A DNA stretch of 64,000 nt from VXOI01 sp965197575 (GCA_965197575.1 OZ240214.1:2480001-2544000); one strand, 5' to 3'. Counted from the first letter of the stretch, positions 25,190 to 34,059 are shown. The notes: generated by a model from the letters alone, not told the origin. A program made the numbers and translations.

Positions 25190-26404
25190 ATGAGTCTCCT
25201 GAAAAAAGCCGCGACGACGACCGCAGCACTGGCGCTGACCATCGCCTGCAGCATCGCTTGCAACACCGGTACACCCCCCGCGCCCGACGCGGACCCGGAC
25301 CGCTCCGACCAGAGAATCCTGCAGCTGCAAAAGGAAATCCAGACCCTGAAAGCGGAAAACGCGCCTACGGAAACGCCCAAGCCAACAGCTACACGGGAAC
25401 TGCCAACACCCACCCGGATCGCGGCAGGAGAACCCTCGAAAAAGACAACACCCACCAGCACCCTACCGCCTCCGCCCAGAGTCCGGCCCACGGACAACAT
25501 CTGCCGACGCAGCCCCAACGTGCAACAGACGCTCCTGACAAGACTGCAGATCTCAAGCTGCCGCATCATCACCAACGAGGAACTGTTCCGGCTGAACGGA
25601 AGCCTGCGCATCTCCCTGTCAGGAGCACCCTAGCCGGGCGACCTCGACGGACTGGTCAACCTGGAAGAGCTGGTACTGAGCCTGGATACAACGGATGAGC
25701 ACAGGACAACCATACCCGCACACACGTTCTTCGGCATGCAGAAGCTGAGAACGCTCAGCATATACACCGGCAACGGCTCCACGACCATCGCGCCAAGCAC
25801 CCTGACCGGACTGGGAAACCTGGAAGAACTCCACATCCACTCGGAGGGGAACCTTACAATCAGCACGGGCTTCGCAGCAGAACTACCCAAGCTGAATACC
25901 CTGGAACTTCAACTGGGCGAAAACTCTCACATCGAAAAGCACGCGCTGGGCGGATTCCCCAAGCTGCCAGCACTGGTCATCTACTGGACAGAAGGAAACA
26001 GTGGAGAGAGAAAACCCGTCCGCAGCACCATGGCACAGTTCGGCAACCTCCCCAAGCTCGAATATCTGCAGATAAAAGGCAAAGGAGCAACAATCCAACC
26101 CGACACCTTCGCAAACCTGCCAGCACTCGAATCACTGAGCATCTCAAGCAACAGGATCAAACTGAACGAGGAGAGCTTCCAAAACAGCCCCAGGCTCAAG
26201 AAAATCAATATGTACAGCAGCTTGAGCTTCTCCGGCCTGAGAACAGCACTGCGCCAACTGGAGAGACTCGAAGAACTCAGCACAAGCACCGAGAACCAGA
26301 AGCCCGAGGTCATACTCTCCCCCAAGTCACCGCTCATGCGGCACATACTCAACCAAGAAAGATCCCCGGACGGCTACACCGTCATACCACCGGGCGGGGA
26401 ATGA
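25190..26404 (+). pseudogene. LRR lipoprotein with an in-frame TAG
   Basis: MSLLKKAATTTAALALTIAC is a lipoprotein signal. A Pro/Thr-rich linker (TPTRIAAGEPSKKTTPTSTL) and a short domain lead to TAG at 25631-25633. The same frame continues without break as GDLDGLVNLEELVLSLDTTD and BspA/TpLRR-like leucine-rich repeats (LTGLGNLEELHIHSEGNLTI, FANLPALESLSISSNRI) to 26404. A single base change would restore a protein of about 404 residues. Distinct in LRR type from the protein at 1098-4598. Confidence 0.75.
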
Positions 26405-26439
26405 TCCCCCGAACCCACAAGACCTTCATGATCCAAGAC

Positions 26440-26466
26440 CGGGATCTCAAGTGTCCCGCTCTTTTT
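26440..26466 (+). terminator. Rho-independent terminator after the LRR lipoprotein
   Basis: CGGGA (26440-26444) pairs with TCCCG (26454-26458), followed by CTCTTTTT. It lies 36 bp after the stop codon of the LRR gene. Confidence 0.6.
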
Positions 26467-27657
26467 CAATCCCGGAAACCCGGCCGACAGGCCACACCCC
26501 GCCAGCGCTCGGAGCACCAAGGCACCGCCCCACCCCGAAAGACCGCCGGGCGGCCCACAGGACGCCCTGAGAGACGATTTTCACAACCGGGCCATCCCCA
26601 ATCCCCAAGTCCACCTCCCATCCCTTCAGGGGTCTCAAATCGCCTTTCCCGCGCCTCCGCCCGGCCGCCTCCCCAGGACGAAAACAGCGCCCCGGGGCGG
26701 CAAACCCCGGAACCGAGACCCCCGCAGCTCAGCGGATGAGCCCGGGAACCCCGGCATCGCCGGGCACCCGGCTCCGAACTCCTCTTCATCACGGCCCTCA
26801 GCCCAATCAAAGCAGAGCGCTGGCCCCTCCGCCGCCGTGCGGACCAAGCGGCGGGGCCGGCCGCTCCAACACCGTGAAGGAGCAGCCACGAAAATCTCCC
26901 ACCCCCGCCAAAAGGCCGCCGAGACCTTCGAATCCCACCTCCGCCTCATCTCCAACCACCGCCAGGACACCCCCCACCGGGCCGCTCACCTCATCGCACG
27001 CCTCACCAGAATCTCCGTCCACGCCGCCCTGTTCACCGTCTGGGCCCCAGCCACCATCGCCAGGTCCGCTCTGCTCACCGCCATCACCGGACAAAAGCCC
27101 GCCCCCCTGTCAGGCGACCAGCAGAGCCCCTGCCCCAGCCTGTAAACCACCCCAGGCGAGTCCGTGTCCGCCGGCCGCAGCCAAGGGAGGCTGCGGCCGG
27201 CCCAGCACACGACCGCCCTCATTGCCGCGCACCCAAGCCCCGGTGTGGGAGCCGGGGCCAGCCGGAGCGCGCGGGCGCTGGGCGAGCCCGGGCCAGCCGG
27301 AGCGCGCGGGCCTGGGCGAGCCCGGGCCACTGCAGCCCAGGACCGCCCGGTGCCCCCAACTCAACCATGCCGGGCAAGACCAACCCAACCGGCAGAAAAA
27401 TGGCCCGCAACCGCGGGCCGGTCTTCCAAAAGGGCCGCTTCCAACCGCCCCGCATCGCATCGCCCAACCCTCCCTCTCCCTCAGGTAATCCACAACACCG
27501 CCCCAACAAAAGGGCCGGAGCCGCCCCGATAACTCAGCCCCGGCCAAGACCCAAGAAAGCCCCGAGATCAGGAAAACCCAAGCACCCCCCAGGTCCCGGA
27601 TGCCCCGCCCGGCGGCGGGGCGGGAACGCCCGGCCAAATGCCCCCGAATCGCCGCCG
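26467..27657. other. GC-rich region without a convincing gene
   Basis: Long open frames on both strands are produced by extreme GC content. One piece (about 26900-27142: KAAETFESHLRLISNHRQDT, RISVHAALFTVWAPATIARS) could be a gene fragment. No known domain seen. A short tandem repeat lies at 27249-27328. Confidence 0.3.
27249..27328. repeat. Tandem repeat of about 35 bp
   Basis: GAGCCGGGGCCAGCCGGAGC... (35 bp) is followed directly by GAGCCCGGGCCAGCCGGAGC... (34 bp) and a partial third unit GAGCCCGGGCC. Confidence 0.75.
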
Positions 27658-27849
27658 CGTGTCGCATATTTGCGACACGCCAGAGGGGTCAAAAATCAGA
27701 ACATATAAATAGCCATAAAGCAGCTTTGATTTCTATTATAAGGGCCTAGTGTGGCCCTGCCCCCGGGACGGGGTCAAAAACCAGAACATAATCTCAGCTA
27801 GGGGCCAGCTACGGAATTACGGGTTTCGTAAGCGAAATCTCAGAACATA
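27658..27849. promoter_or_regulatory. AT-rich patch with palindrome and repeated motifs
   Basis: A perfect palindrome CGTGTCGCA-TATT-TGCGACACG spans 27658-27679. Two 21-bp direct repeats follow, at 27685-27705 and 27770-27790, sharing GGGGTCAAAAA and CAGAACATA and differing at one base. CAGAACATA occurs a third time at 27841-27849. A second hairpin (AGGGCC/GGCCCT) is at 27741-27758. The composition contrasts sharply with the GC-rich DNA to its left. It resembles iterons or an operator array, but no replication gene or regulator lies nearby. Confidence 0.5.
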
Positions 27850-27986
27850 CGTTGGGGCATTCTCTTACCTATACACCCGCGCGCGCCATGAGGCCCTCTA
27901 AACGACCTGAATTCCAGCCCTGTGTCGCAGATCTGCGTGTCGCCCCCTCGCCGGTGCAGCCCCACCGGGCCCCGAAAACGGCCCGC

Positions 27987-28447
27987 TCAGAAGTCTCCAA
28001 GGGACATCCCGGAGTGCCAGATGACCTCCTGGAGAATGTCCACCTCCCGTCCGTCCCGCATCGCCATGGGCATGGCGCCGGAGTCCCGGAGCATCTTCTC
28101 AAAGAGCTCCTTGCCGGTGGGCCGGCCCCGGCCCCAGAGCCAGTTCCAAGCACCCTTGACCCCGGTGTACTCCTTGGCCTGCTCCCGTTCCACCCACTGG
28201 AGCCGGTTGAGCCGAAGCTCCATCTCCCGGTATCGGCGGCGCCCGTCCCAGTTCTCCCCGGGACCGGGCAGCGATTCGTTGAAACAGGTGATGAGAGCCA
28301 GCTCGATCCTCATCTCCAACCCCAAGCCCGTAACCTGGTCCCGCAGAAGTATGTCCAGCCGGAACCGGGTCATCTTGGCCGCCGCCAACGAGTTCCAGAG
28401 CGCCTTCCGCTTCCGGTTGCGCTCCTCATCCCAGCTGATCCCCGGCC
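27987..28447 (-). pseudogene. 3' part of a gene split by a 5.24-kb element chain
   Basis: Reads SWDEERNRKRKALWNSLAAA, MTRFRLDILLRDQVTGLGLE, and ends IWHSGMSLGDF. No start codon: the frame opens directly at the TA where the MITE at 28448-28569 is inserted. Joining its TA to the TA at 33688-33689 brings it next to the 5' fragment at 33690-34059 on the same strand. One extra C at an ACACCGG run would make the joint frame continuous (GLTPGQVPRPGISWDEERN). Combined length would be about 275 residues. Function unknown. Confidence 0.55.
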
Positions 28448-28569
28448 TAGTACCGTTTCCAGTTAGATTTATTGATACTGGAAGGCTGCCTCTAACTCTG
28501 GATTCCTGCTTGCGCGGGAATGATTAACAGATATCCGATATAAGGCATATTCAAGTGGAAACGGTACTA
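28448..28569. mobile_element. MITE of IS630 family 2
   Basis: 122 bp with ends TAGTACCGTTTCCAG and GTGGAAACGGTACTA, identical to the ends of the IS630 family 2 elements at 46459-47669 and 51817-53027. TA at each edge. No coding content. Confidence 0.85.
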
Positions 28570-28734
28570 GGGCCTGTTTACATTCAGCCCCTTAACCTGT
28601 AAACTCCCCCTTGCTCTGCACGAGCCGGTTTCCACGTCCAAAGGCCAGGAATGGGCACTTGTGCCCCCTTTTGGACTGTGGACTCCGGTGGCTTGTGCAG
28701 AGACGCCCGACCCTCGCCGCAAGGGGGCACCCGC

Positions 28735-29028
28735 ATGAGCCGTCTGCTTATCCTCGCCGCATTATTCCTTCTCATGGTTGCTTGCTCCACGGTCTTCGGC
28801 CAAGGAACTTCTCCACGTATCCCCCAAGGCAATGCAGTCGCTCTTGGTCCGCCGTATGTCTTCGAAGTTCCTGGTGGGGATGGGACTGTCTACAACGCCT
28901 ACTTTGAGTTCCGAATGGACGATCCCCCAAGCAATACAGGCGTGGCCTTGGAGATTTTCAGCGATTCGTCACTTAGCCAGCAGACGCACCTCCAGATTGG
29001 TCCCTTCCACCTGCTAACTCAACGATGA
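28735..29028 (+). CDS. Lipoprotein, N-terminal part
   Basis: SRLLILAALFLLMVACSTVF is a clear lipoprotein signal with Cys at residue 17, hence the start at ATG 28735 rather than 28651. A beta-rich segment follows (VFEVPGGDGTVYNAYFEFRM, LEIFSDSSLSQQTHLQIGPF). The frame stops at 29028 and the next frame, offset by one base, continues naturally, so this and 29030-29959 are probably one protein of about 408 residues broken by an indel at CAACG(A)TGATG. Confidence 0.65.
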   Translation: MSRLLILAALFLLMVACSTVFGQGTSPRIPQGNAVALGPPYVFEVPGGDGTVYNAYFEFRMDDPPSNTGVALEIFSDSSLSQQTHLQIGPFHLLTQR

Positions 29029-29029
29029 T

Positions 29030-29959
29030 GTGGATGCCCCAGCGTTGCGGGAAGCGGGTTGCACTATTACTCCGACCCATGTCCGCCTCACTGCGCTGTG
29101 TCTTTCCTTGTTCAAGCCTGAGTTGCATGAAGTTCCTACTCGCGCTCAGTTGGCAAAGGACCCTGATTGGGCGGAAGCAAGAACGGTGCAAAATGTAGGG
29201 CGGGGAGGAAGATTCCACATTTTCGGTTCATCGGGGCAACATTCTGTCCGGCTCCGCTACAGCAGCCCTCCGACAAGCTACGAGGACAATGTTGCAAGCG
29301 AGCACGAGTTTTCCGAGCGTCTTTGCCTGTATTATCCGCCAGCCCGTCACAGTTGGCCGGCCAAAAGCAGTGTCTCGCCAACGCTGTACTACACGCCAGT
29401 CTGCCCGCCGCCCCCGGAGCCGCCGCCAGCGCCCACCGGGACCCCGGTGCCGACACAGGTCCCCTGGCCCACCCGCACACCACGACCGGCCCCGACTCTG
29501 CCGCCCACCGCAACACAGGCTCCGAGTCCCACGCTGGCCCCAGCACAGCTTCCACAGGCCGAGGTCATGGAGGAAGTGTGTGGCGGGTATGCTTGGCTCG
29601 TTGAGGGCGCCTACGCGATTGCTCAGGGAAAGCCGGGAGAGCTACAACCGAAAAATGGGGCCAATGTCGCCAACTGGTTGGGGTACTACCGGGACCGGGC
29701 CGAGGCAGGGGAGAAGTGGGCCATGCACCGGGCGCTGGGTCATCTGTTGCTGCCTGCGGTGATGTCCCGCGAGGACCCCGGCGCTTTCCAGCAAATGACG
29801 ATTGCAGCCCGCCAGATCACTCGCCTGTGCGAGGGAGAGGGCTATCTGAACGACTCGTTCCACCATGCCGAGGTTGTCGTCGACGTGCTGTGCGCTGGGC
29901 ACAATCTGGCGTCGGGGTACAAGGGCGGGCCGCTCGCCAACTCCTATGGCCGTTGCTGA
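29030..29959 (+). CDS. Continuation of the lipoprotein: Pro-rich linker and helical domain
   Basis: Starts immediately after the previous stop in the +1 frame (VDAPALREAGCTITPTHVRL). It contains a beta domain, a long Pro/Thr linker (TPVPTQVPWPTRTPRPAPTL) and a C-terminal domain with EVCGGYAWLVEGAYAIAQGK, WAMHRALGHLLLPAVMSRED and four cysteines. There is no signal peptide of its own and only a GTG start, supporting the view that it is the rest of the lipoprotein. Function unknown. Confidence 0.6.
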   Translation: MDAPALREAGCTITPTHVRLTALCLSLFKPELHEVPTRAQLAKDPDWAEARTVQNVGRGGRFHIFGSSGQHSVRLRYSSPPTSYEDNVASEHEFSERLCLYYPPARHSWPAKSSVSPTLYYTPVCPPPPEPPPAPTGTPVPTQVPWPTRTPRPAPTLPPTATQAPSPTLAPAQLPQAEVMEEVCGGYAWLVEGAYAIAQGKPGELQPKNGANVANWLGYYRDRAEAGEKWAMHRALGHLLLPAVMSREDPGAFQQMTIAARQITRLCEGEGYLNDSFHHAEVVVDVLCAGHNLASGYKGGPLANSYGRC

Positions 29960-30093
29960 TGAGAGCGATTCGGGATGTATGCGGCGCCCTGTTGGCCATT
30001 CCAGCCTGTTTTGGTCTCATGCTGTTCGGCATGATACTATCGGCCATACCGATCGCCATCGCGATTTGGCTGGTATTCTGGTTTCTTGGGTAG
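29959..30093 (+). CDS. Small membrane protein
   Basis: 44 residues, translationally coupled to the preceding gene (TGATG). MRAIRDVCGALLAIPACFGL and ILSAIPIAIAIWLVFWFLG form one long or two short membrane helices. Such coupling suggests a partnership with the upstream lipoprotein. No family recognised. Confidence 0.5.
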   Translation: MRAIRDVCGALLAIPACFGLMLFGMILSAIPIAIAIWLVFWFLG

Positions 30094-30101
30094 GTGCCCA
30101 C

Positions 30102-30401
30102 ATGGTCAAGGAGACAAGGTTTCTGTTTGAGCCTGGAGATGTTCTTCACATCCGCGTCACCTGTGCGAAGTGTGGCAGCGTGTTCTTGTATCCCGTCGCT
30201 CCAGGGTTTCAGGTGCCCTCCCGATGTCCTTCCTGTAACGAATGGTGGACAGAGAATCACGCAATCCCGCAAAACGAAAGCAGCGTGGCTATCAACCAAC
30301 TGATCACGCTTTTACAAGCTGCCCTGTATTTCAAGAACACCATGCAAGACCCCGCCCGGCCCTTCACTGTGTCGTTTGAGCTTGATGGGAGCGACTCGTA
30401 G
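30102..30401 (+). CDS. Zinc-ribbon protein
   Basis: 99 residues from ATG 30102, eight bases after the small membrane gene. CAKCGSVFLYPVAPGFQVPS and RCPSCNEWW give a CxxC...CxxC ribbon. The second half is helical (SVAINQLITLLQAALYFKN). Part of the cargo of the putative IS5-type unit. Function unknown. Confidence 0.6.
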   Translation: MVKETRFLFEPGDVLHIRVTCAKCGSVFLYPVAPGFQVPSRCPSCNEWWTENHAIPQNESSVAINQLITLLQAALYFKNTMQDPARPFTVSFELDGSDS

Positions 30402-30496
30402 TTTTCGTCTTCTGACTGAACCCGCCGGTTTGACCGCTGTAAAGACGCCATGCTATTCTCCGTGGCGAGGCAGAAAGCTTTGGGAGATAAGCAGCC

Positions 30497-30784
30497 ATGA
30501 CACCGAGCGAAGAAGCGCGGCTAAAGGCAGTCTAGAGAGGAACAGAGCTGTTGATAGAGGGGCAAAGGCTACTTATCAACTACACCATGAGCGTAGAAAC
30601 CCGATTGGATGAGCAAAGGAAGCAGTTTTACGCATACTTGGAACAACACCATGAGCAGCACAAGGAATACCAGAGGGATGTCCAGCAGCTTCTCCAAGTC
30701 ATTCTCCAGATGGCCCGCAAGCAGGGATGGTTGGACGATGACATCGACGGCTTTTCAGACGACGAGGATGAAGGGCCGGGCTAA
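30497..30784 (+). pseudogene. Coiled-coil protein with in-frame TAG
   Basis: ATG 30497 has GGGAG ten bases upstream and reads MTPSEEARLKAV, then TAG at 30533-30535, then in the same frame RGTELLIEGQRLLINYTMSV and DEQRKQFYAYLEQHHEQHKE, with an acidic tail. The TAG sits where Gln would suit the heptad pattern, so a CAG to TAG change is likely. A shorter product could start at Met in TMSVETRLDEQ. Confidence 0.6.
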
Positions 30785-30897
30785 CCGGGGCCTTATTTTG
30801 CCCACAGTCTCGCCCAAAACAGTTCAGTGTTGCACCGCAGACAGACCAGTTTGAACGTAAGGCAAAAAGCCTTGCCACAGCGTAGGCACCAACGCAT

Positions 30898-30929
30898 ACG
30901 GCCCTCCACCAGCGAGGGCGGAGGGCCGT
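30898..30929. terminator. Hairpin between cargo genes and IS5 transposase
   Basis: ACGGCCCTC (30898-30906) pairs with GAGGGCCGT (30921-30929). There is no strong T-tract, so termination is likely but not certain; it lies between convergent genes. Confidence 0.45.
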
Positions 30930-31037
30930 TGACAAAGTTAGTCTAAGGCCAATACTATGGGAACTGTTGAGGGTCCCCATAGTTTCCGCCGAGGCCTGCC
31001 CTGCCAGGGGCGGGCTTCGCTGTTTATTAAATTTGGC

Positions 31038-31870
31038 CTATTTTACCATAGCCGCCATTCCCTGTACTTGGCTGTAGGGCGACGGCCCCCGCTGTGCCGC
31101 CTTCGTGTCCAGATACCACCCGGCCAGGTTGATGAAGGCCGCGTACCGCGCCCCCAGCTTGGCGTAGCGGGTGGCTATGCCCCGGAACTGCTTGAGATCG
31201 GCGAACAGGTTCTCCACCAGATGCCGCGTCCGGTAGCTGTTCTTGTCGTACTCCGGTTTTTCTTTCCTGTTTGACCTGGGCGGAATAGTCGCTATAATTC
31301 CGTTGTTGACGAGGGTAAAACGAATGGCATTCGAGTCGTAAGCCTTGTCTGCTATGACCTCGTTGGCGTGAACGCCGTTGAGAAGAGTTGCGAGCTCAAG
31401 ATTCTCGGCGGCGTTTCCTGGTCTTATGGTGAACCGGACCAGTCTCCCGGCCCGGTCCACCAGCGCCATGATTTTCGTAGTCAGCCCACCTCGGCTTTTT
31501 CCGATGGCTTGATGTATCCTGGAGTCGCCGGGCGGGCGGCCTCTTTTGGGGCGCCTGCGGCGTGTTGGTGGACCTTGACGAAACTACCGTCCACCTGCAC
31601 GGAGCGCAGGTCGAGGTCTCCGTTGGTGGCCTCGAAGATGCGGTCGAAAACGCCGTTTATTTCCCAACGGCGAAAGCGTTGGTATACTGTAATCCACTTG
31701 CCGAAGTGTTCCGGCAGATCACGCCAAGGAGCGCCGGTCCGCATGATCCAAAAGATACCCTCAAGAGTCCTGCGGTTGTCGGAGCCAGTGCGGCCAGGGT
31801 CGCCGGGCTTGCCCGGAAGCAGATGTTCAATGAGCTTCCACTGGCGGATAGTCAGCTTGGTTCTGACCAA
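31038..31870 (-). CDS. IS5-family (IS427-type) transposase, two frames
   Basis: The first frame (31481-31870) carries RQWKLIEHLLPGKPGDPGRT, FWIMRTGAPWRDLPEHFGKW and VQVDGSFVKVHQHAAG, with the first catalytic Asp. The second (31038-31469) carries FTIRPGNAAENLELATLL, ADKAYDSNAIR and RTRHLVENLFADLKQFRGIA, with the second Asp and Glu. They join by a -1 step at GAAAAAGC near 31484 (frame one ...SEKAEVG, frame two SRGGLTTKI...). IS427-type elements often encode the transposase this way. Likely functional if frameshifting occurs. Confidence 0.85.
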
Positions 31871-31931
31871 ATTGAGCCTCCTTTCGCAGGCTCAATTATA
31901 CCGAAAATCCGTTCTGAATGTAAACAGGCTG

Positions 31932-32281
31932 TAGTATTACAACGACGGCCTACCAAGCTAAACCCAGATGTTTGCCTGTACCAGATAGGAGCGACGTTCA
32001 AAGGAGGAGGGCCACACCGCTGACAGGGGTATGTATTTTATTTTGAGACTTACGCAGTTGATCGTGAGACCGGATAGTAGGTTAGGCATGCTCAGATACA
32101 AAATCGTCCCCAAATGCTTACTACCAGGCCCATTCGGTCATTCCGGCGTAGGCGGGAATCCAGGGGTGGCGGGGACGGTTCGTAGCTATAATCTCGTTTT
32201 TACATACCCCTGTCAGGGGCCACACCGCCCTCCGATACCTAGCGTCAAGCGTCGCAAGTTAAAGTCGTCGTTGCAATACTA
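31932..32281. mobile_element. MITE A, interrupted by an IS4-type MITE
   Basis: Ends TAGTATTACAACGACGG (31932) and GTCGTCGTTGCAATACTA (to 32281) are inverted, with TA at both edges shared with its neighbours. Removing the nested 32020-32216 element and one 11-bp duplication leaves about 142 bp. No parent with these ends is seen in the window. Confidence 0.7.
32020..32216. mobile_element. IS4-type MITE, copy 2
   Basis: 197 bp with ends CTGACAGGGGTATGTA and TACATACCCCTGTCAG, flanked by the exact 11-bp duplication GGGCCACACCG (32009-32019 and 32217-32227). Sister of 8099-8294. Confidence 0.9.
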
Positions 32282-33598
32282 AACTAAAGCCAAGGTGGGA
32301 TGTGCATTTGCTGGGCGTTGGGAATTGGGCTGGGCGGCTCGTACGAGCCGCCCAGCCCTTGATTGCAGGACGGTCCGGCAGCGGCGTTTGACCTCCTCTT
32401 TCCGGCTGGCCAGCCCGGCCAGGAAGTGGCTGACCTTCTGCTGCACCAGATCCTTGGTTCCCAGGCACGGGTTTCCGGTCGCCTCCTCCCTCACCCAGCC
32501 CCAGATTGCCTCATCGGCGTTGAAGTCCGGGCTGTATCCCGGCAGGTTCACCAACCCCAGCCCCAGGCCGGGCCTCCGCAGGTACTCCCGCACGGCCTCG
32601 CCCCGGCGCGCCGGGGCGTTGTCCCAAATCACGTTCAATGGTCCAGGGCGCCTCTCCCTCAGTTGCCTCAGGAAGACAGCCGAGATCCCGGCGTTGCTGT
32701 TCCCCTCCAGTTCCATCCATTCCACTTCCCCGGTCTCCAAGCACACCGCCGAATAGTAGCTGGCCTTCTCCCCACGCCGCGGACTGGTGGAGTCCAACAA
32801 CGCCGGCTCTCCCCTGAGCCCCCACTTGCCCCGCAGTTCCGCGTCCGCCCGGAAGTGGGCCTCGCCGGCAAAGAATATCTTGCCCCCGGACCGCCGGGCC
32901 TCCTCCAACAGGGCGGCATACTCCGCCACGAACGCCTCCCGCTTGGCGTCATTCGCCTTGACCAGCCGCTTCTTGGGCCGCTTCAGGACAAATCCCAAGC
33001 GTTGCAGATAGTTCAGGCAACTGCTGCGGCTCAGCCTGATGCTGAACTGCTCGGAGACAAACTGCCGCACTCCCTTCCAGTTCCCGTTGGCCAATCCGAT
33101 GCCCGACGTGGAGGGCAGTTCCTGCACTGCCGCCTTCAACTCCGTCTGTTGCGTCTCGCCGAGGGCGGGGGGAACCCCCCAGGGCAACCGCATTCTAATT
33201 TGGAGCGAGAAGCAAGCAGCCAATTTTACCCCTGACCGGTTTGAAATAACCGATTTTGACAGGGTTTGAAGGATGTTTGATGCCGTGCGCCGATGGACTT
33301 GGGGACTTCCATCGCGGTCGACTTTAGAATGCGGTTGCCCTGGGGAACCCCCGGACTGCTCGAACATCAAGGCCCCAGGCCCTCCCTTGCCGAAGGCGGC
33401 CAGCCAGCGGCCAATGGTGTGAGGGTCCCGTTCCAGTGCCTCCGCCGTGGCCGAGGCGGTCCAGCCTTGGGCCAAGAGCCAGATGGCGTGCCAGCGTTCC
33501 CGCTCCCGGGGCGTGGGCGCCAGAATCATACGCCGACGCAAATCCCTGGCATCCATCTCCCACTGTTCGAGAAGCTGGGCAATCTCCCTCACGCCCAT
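32279..33598 (-). CDS. IS630-family transposase (family 1) with an inserted segment
   Basis: From ATG 33598 (GVREIAQLLEQWEMDARDLR) to TAG 32279. The DDE core is intact: FFAGEAHFRADAELRGKW (note Gly for the Asp seen in copy a, FFADEAHF), LNVIWDNAPARRG and YSPDFNADEAIWGWVREE. About 57 extra residues (HSKVDRDGSPQVHRRTASNI...) between the HTH region and the core are read from the MITE at 33180-33342, and the frame happens to remain open. The loss of the first catalytic Asp and the insertion make activity doubtful. Confidence 0.8.
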   Translation of the reverse strand: MGVREIAQLLEQWEMDARDLRRRMILAPTPRERERWHAIWLLAQGWTASATAEALERDPHTIGRWLAAFGKGGPGALMFEQSGGSPGQPHSKVDRDGSPQVHRRTASNILQTLSKSVISNRSGVKLAACFSLQIRMRLPWGVPPALGETQQTELKAAVQELPSTSGIGLANGNWKGVRQFVSEQFSIRLSRSSCLNYLQRLGFVLKRPKKRLVKANDAKREAFVAEYAALLEEARRSGGKIFFAGEAHFRADAELRGKWGLRGEPALLDSTSPRRGEKASYYSAVCLETGEVEWMELEGNSNAGISAVFLRQLRERRPGPLNVIWDNAPARRGEAVREYLRRPGLGLGLVNLPGYSPDFNADEAIWGWVREEATGNPCLGTKDLVQQKVSHFLAGLASRKEEVKRRCRTVLQSRAGRLVRAAQPNSQRPANAHPTLALV

Positions 33599-33689
33599 CG
33601 CCAACCCTTCCCTGAATCCAAGACAGGCTAACCAAGTTCTCCACAAATTTACCCCATGCTCCTGCGCATTTCACCTTGGCTTTGGTTTA
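32280..33689 (-). mobile_element. IS630 family 1, copy b, carrying a nested MITE
   Basis: Ends TAAACTAAAGCCAAGGTG (32280) and CACCTTGGCTTTGGTTTA (33689). TA edges shared with MITE A on the left and with the host gene on the right. Contains a 163-bp MITE at 33180-33342. Confidence 0.85.
33180..33342. mobile_element. MITE B inside the IS630 transposase gene
   Basis: 163 bp; ends CAGGGCAACCGCATTCTAA and its inverse TTAGAATGCGGTTGCCCTG; flanked by a 10-bp duplication GGGAACCCCC (33170-33179 and 33343-33352). No parent seen in the window. Confidence 0.85.
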
Positions 33690-34059
33690 GGCACCTGTCC
33701 GGTGTCAAACCCAGGTTCTTCATAGCCAGGGCGTATCCTTCCGGGTCCACCTTCCGTCCTGCCTCGGTGAGAAACCCAGCTTCGGATGGCAGCAGGGTTG
33801 ACACCCTATGCATCCAGGCAGGAATCCGCTCATTCAGAGTGTCGACGTTGGCTTCGAGAATCACGGCGGCGACCGCGAAGAGGCCCGGCACCAGTTGATT
33901 CTCCAGTTCGAACCGGAGGGCCAGGCCCAACCGGTTTCGTTCTTCGTCGCTCAGCCCCGGCGTCTGCAGGTCGAGGACCGACCCTATGTAATCCGCAACC
34001 ATCGCCTGGTGCTCCCGAACCAGAAACTCGGTCTCTCTGCCGCTTTGGACGCTGTCCAT
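33690..34059 (-). pseudogene. 5' part of the gene split by the element chain
   Basis: Starts at ATG 34059 with GGGGAGG six bases upstream on the minus strand. Reads MDSVQSGRETEFLVREHQAM, LSDEERNRLGLALRFELENQ and EGYALAMKNLGLTPD, then runs into the IS630 end at 33689. The sequence is helical, with no recognised domain. Its natural 3' continuation is proposed at 28447 (see that entry). Confidence 0.6.

Larger units (their letters stand above)
28570..31931 (-). mobile_element. IS5-type element with cargo genes
   Basis: GGCCTGTTTACATTCAG at 28571-28587 is inverted at 31914-31930 (CTGAATGTAAACAGGCT), 16 of 17 matching, with TA on both outer sides (28568-28569 and 31932-31933). An IS5-type transposase lies at the right end (31038-31870, minus). 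Between the ends are five plus-strand genes, mostly secreted or small. If both ends belong to one unit, this is a 3.36-kb cargo-bearing IS5 element; alternatively the left end is a solo relic. Confidence 0.6.

Noticed and set aside
26467..27657. Several overlapping long frames in the GC-rich region
   Set aside because: All six frames are open by composition; none has a ribosome site with a recognisable domain.
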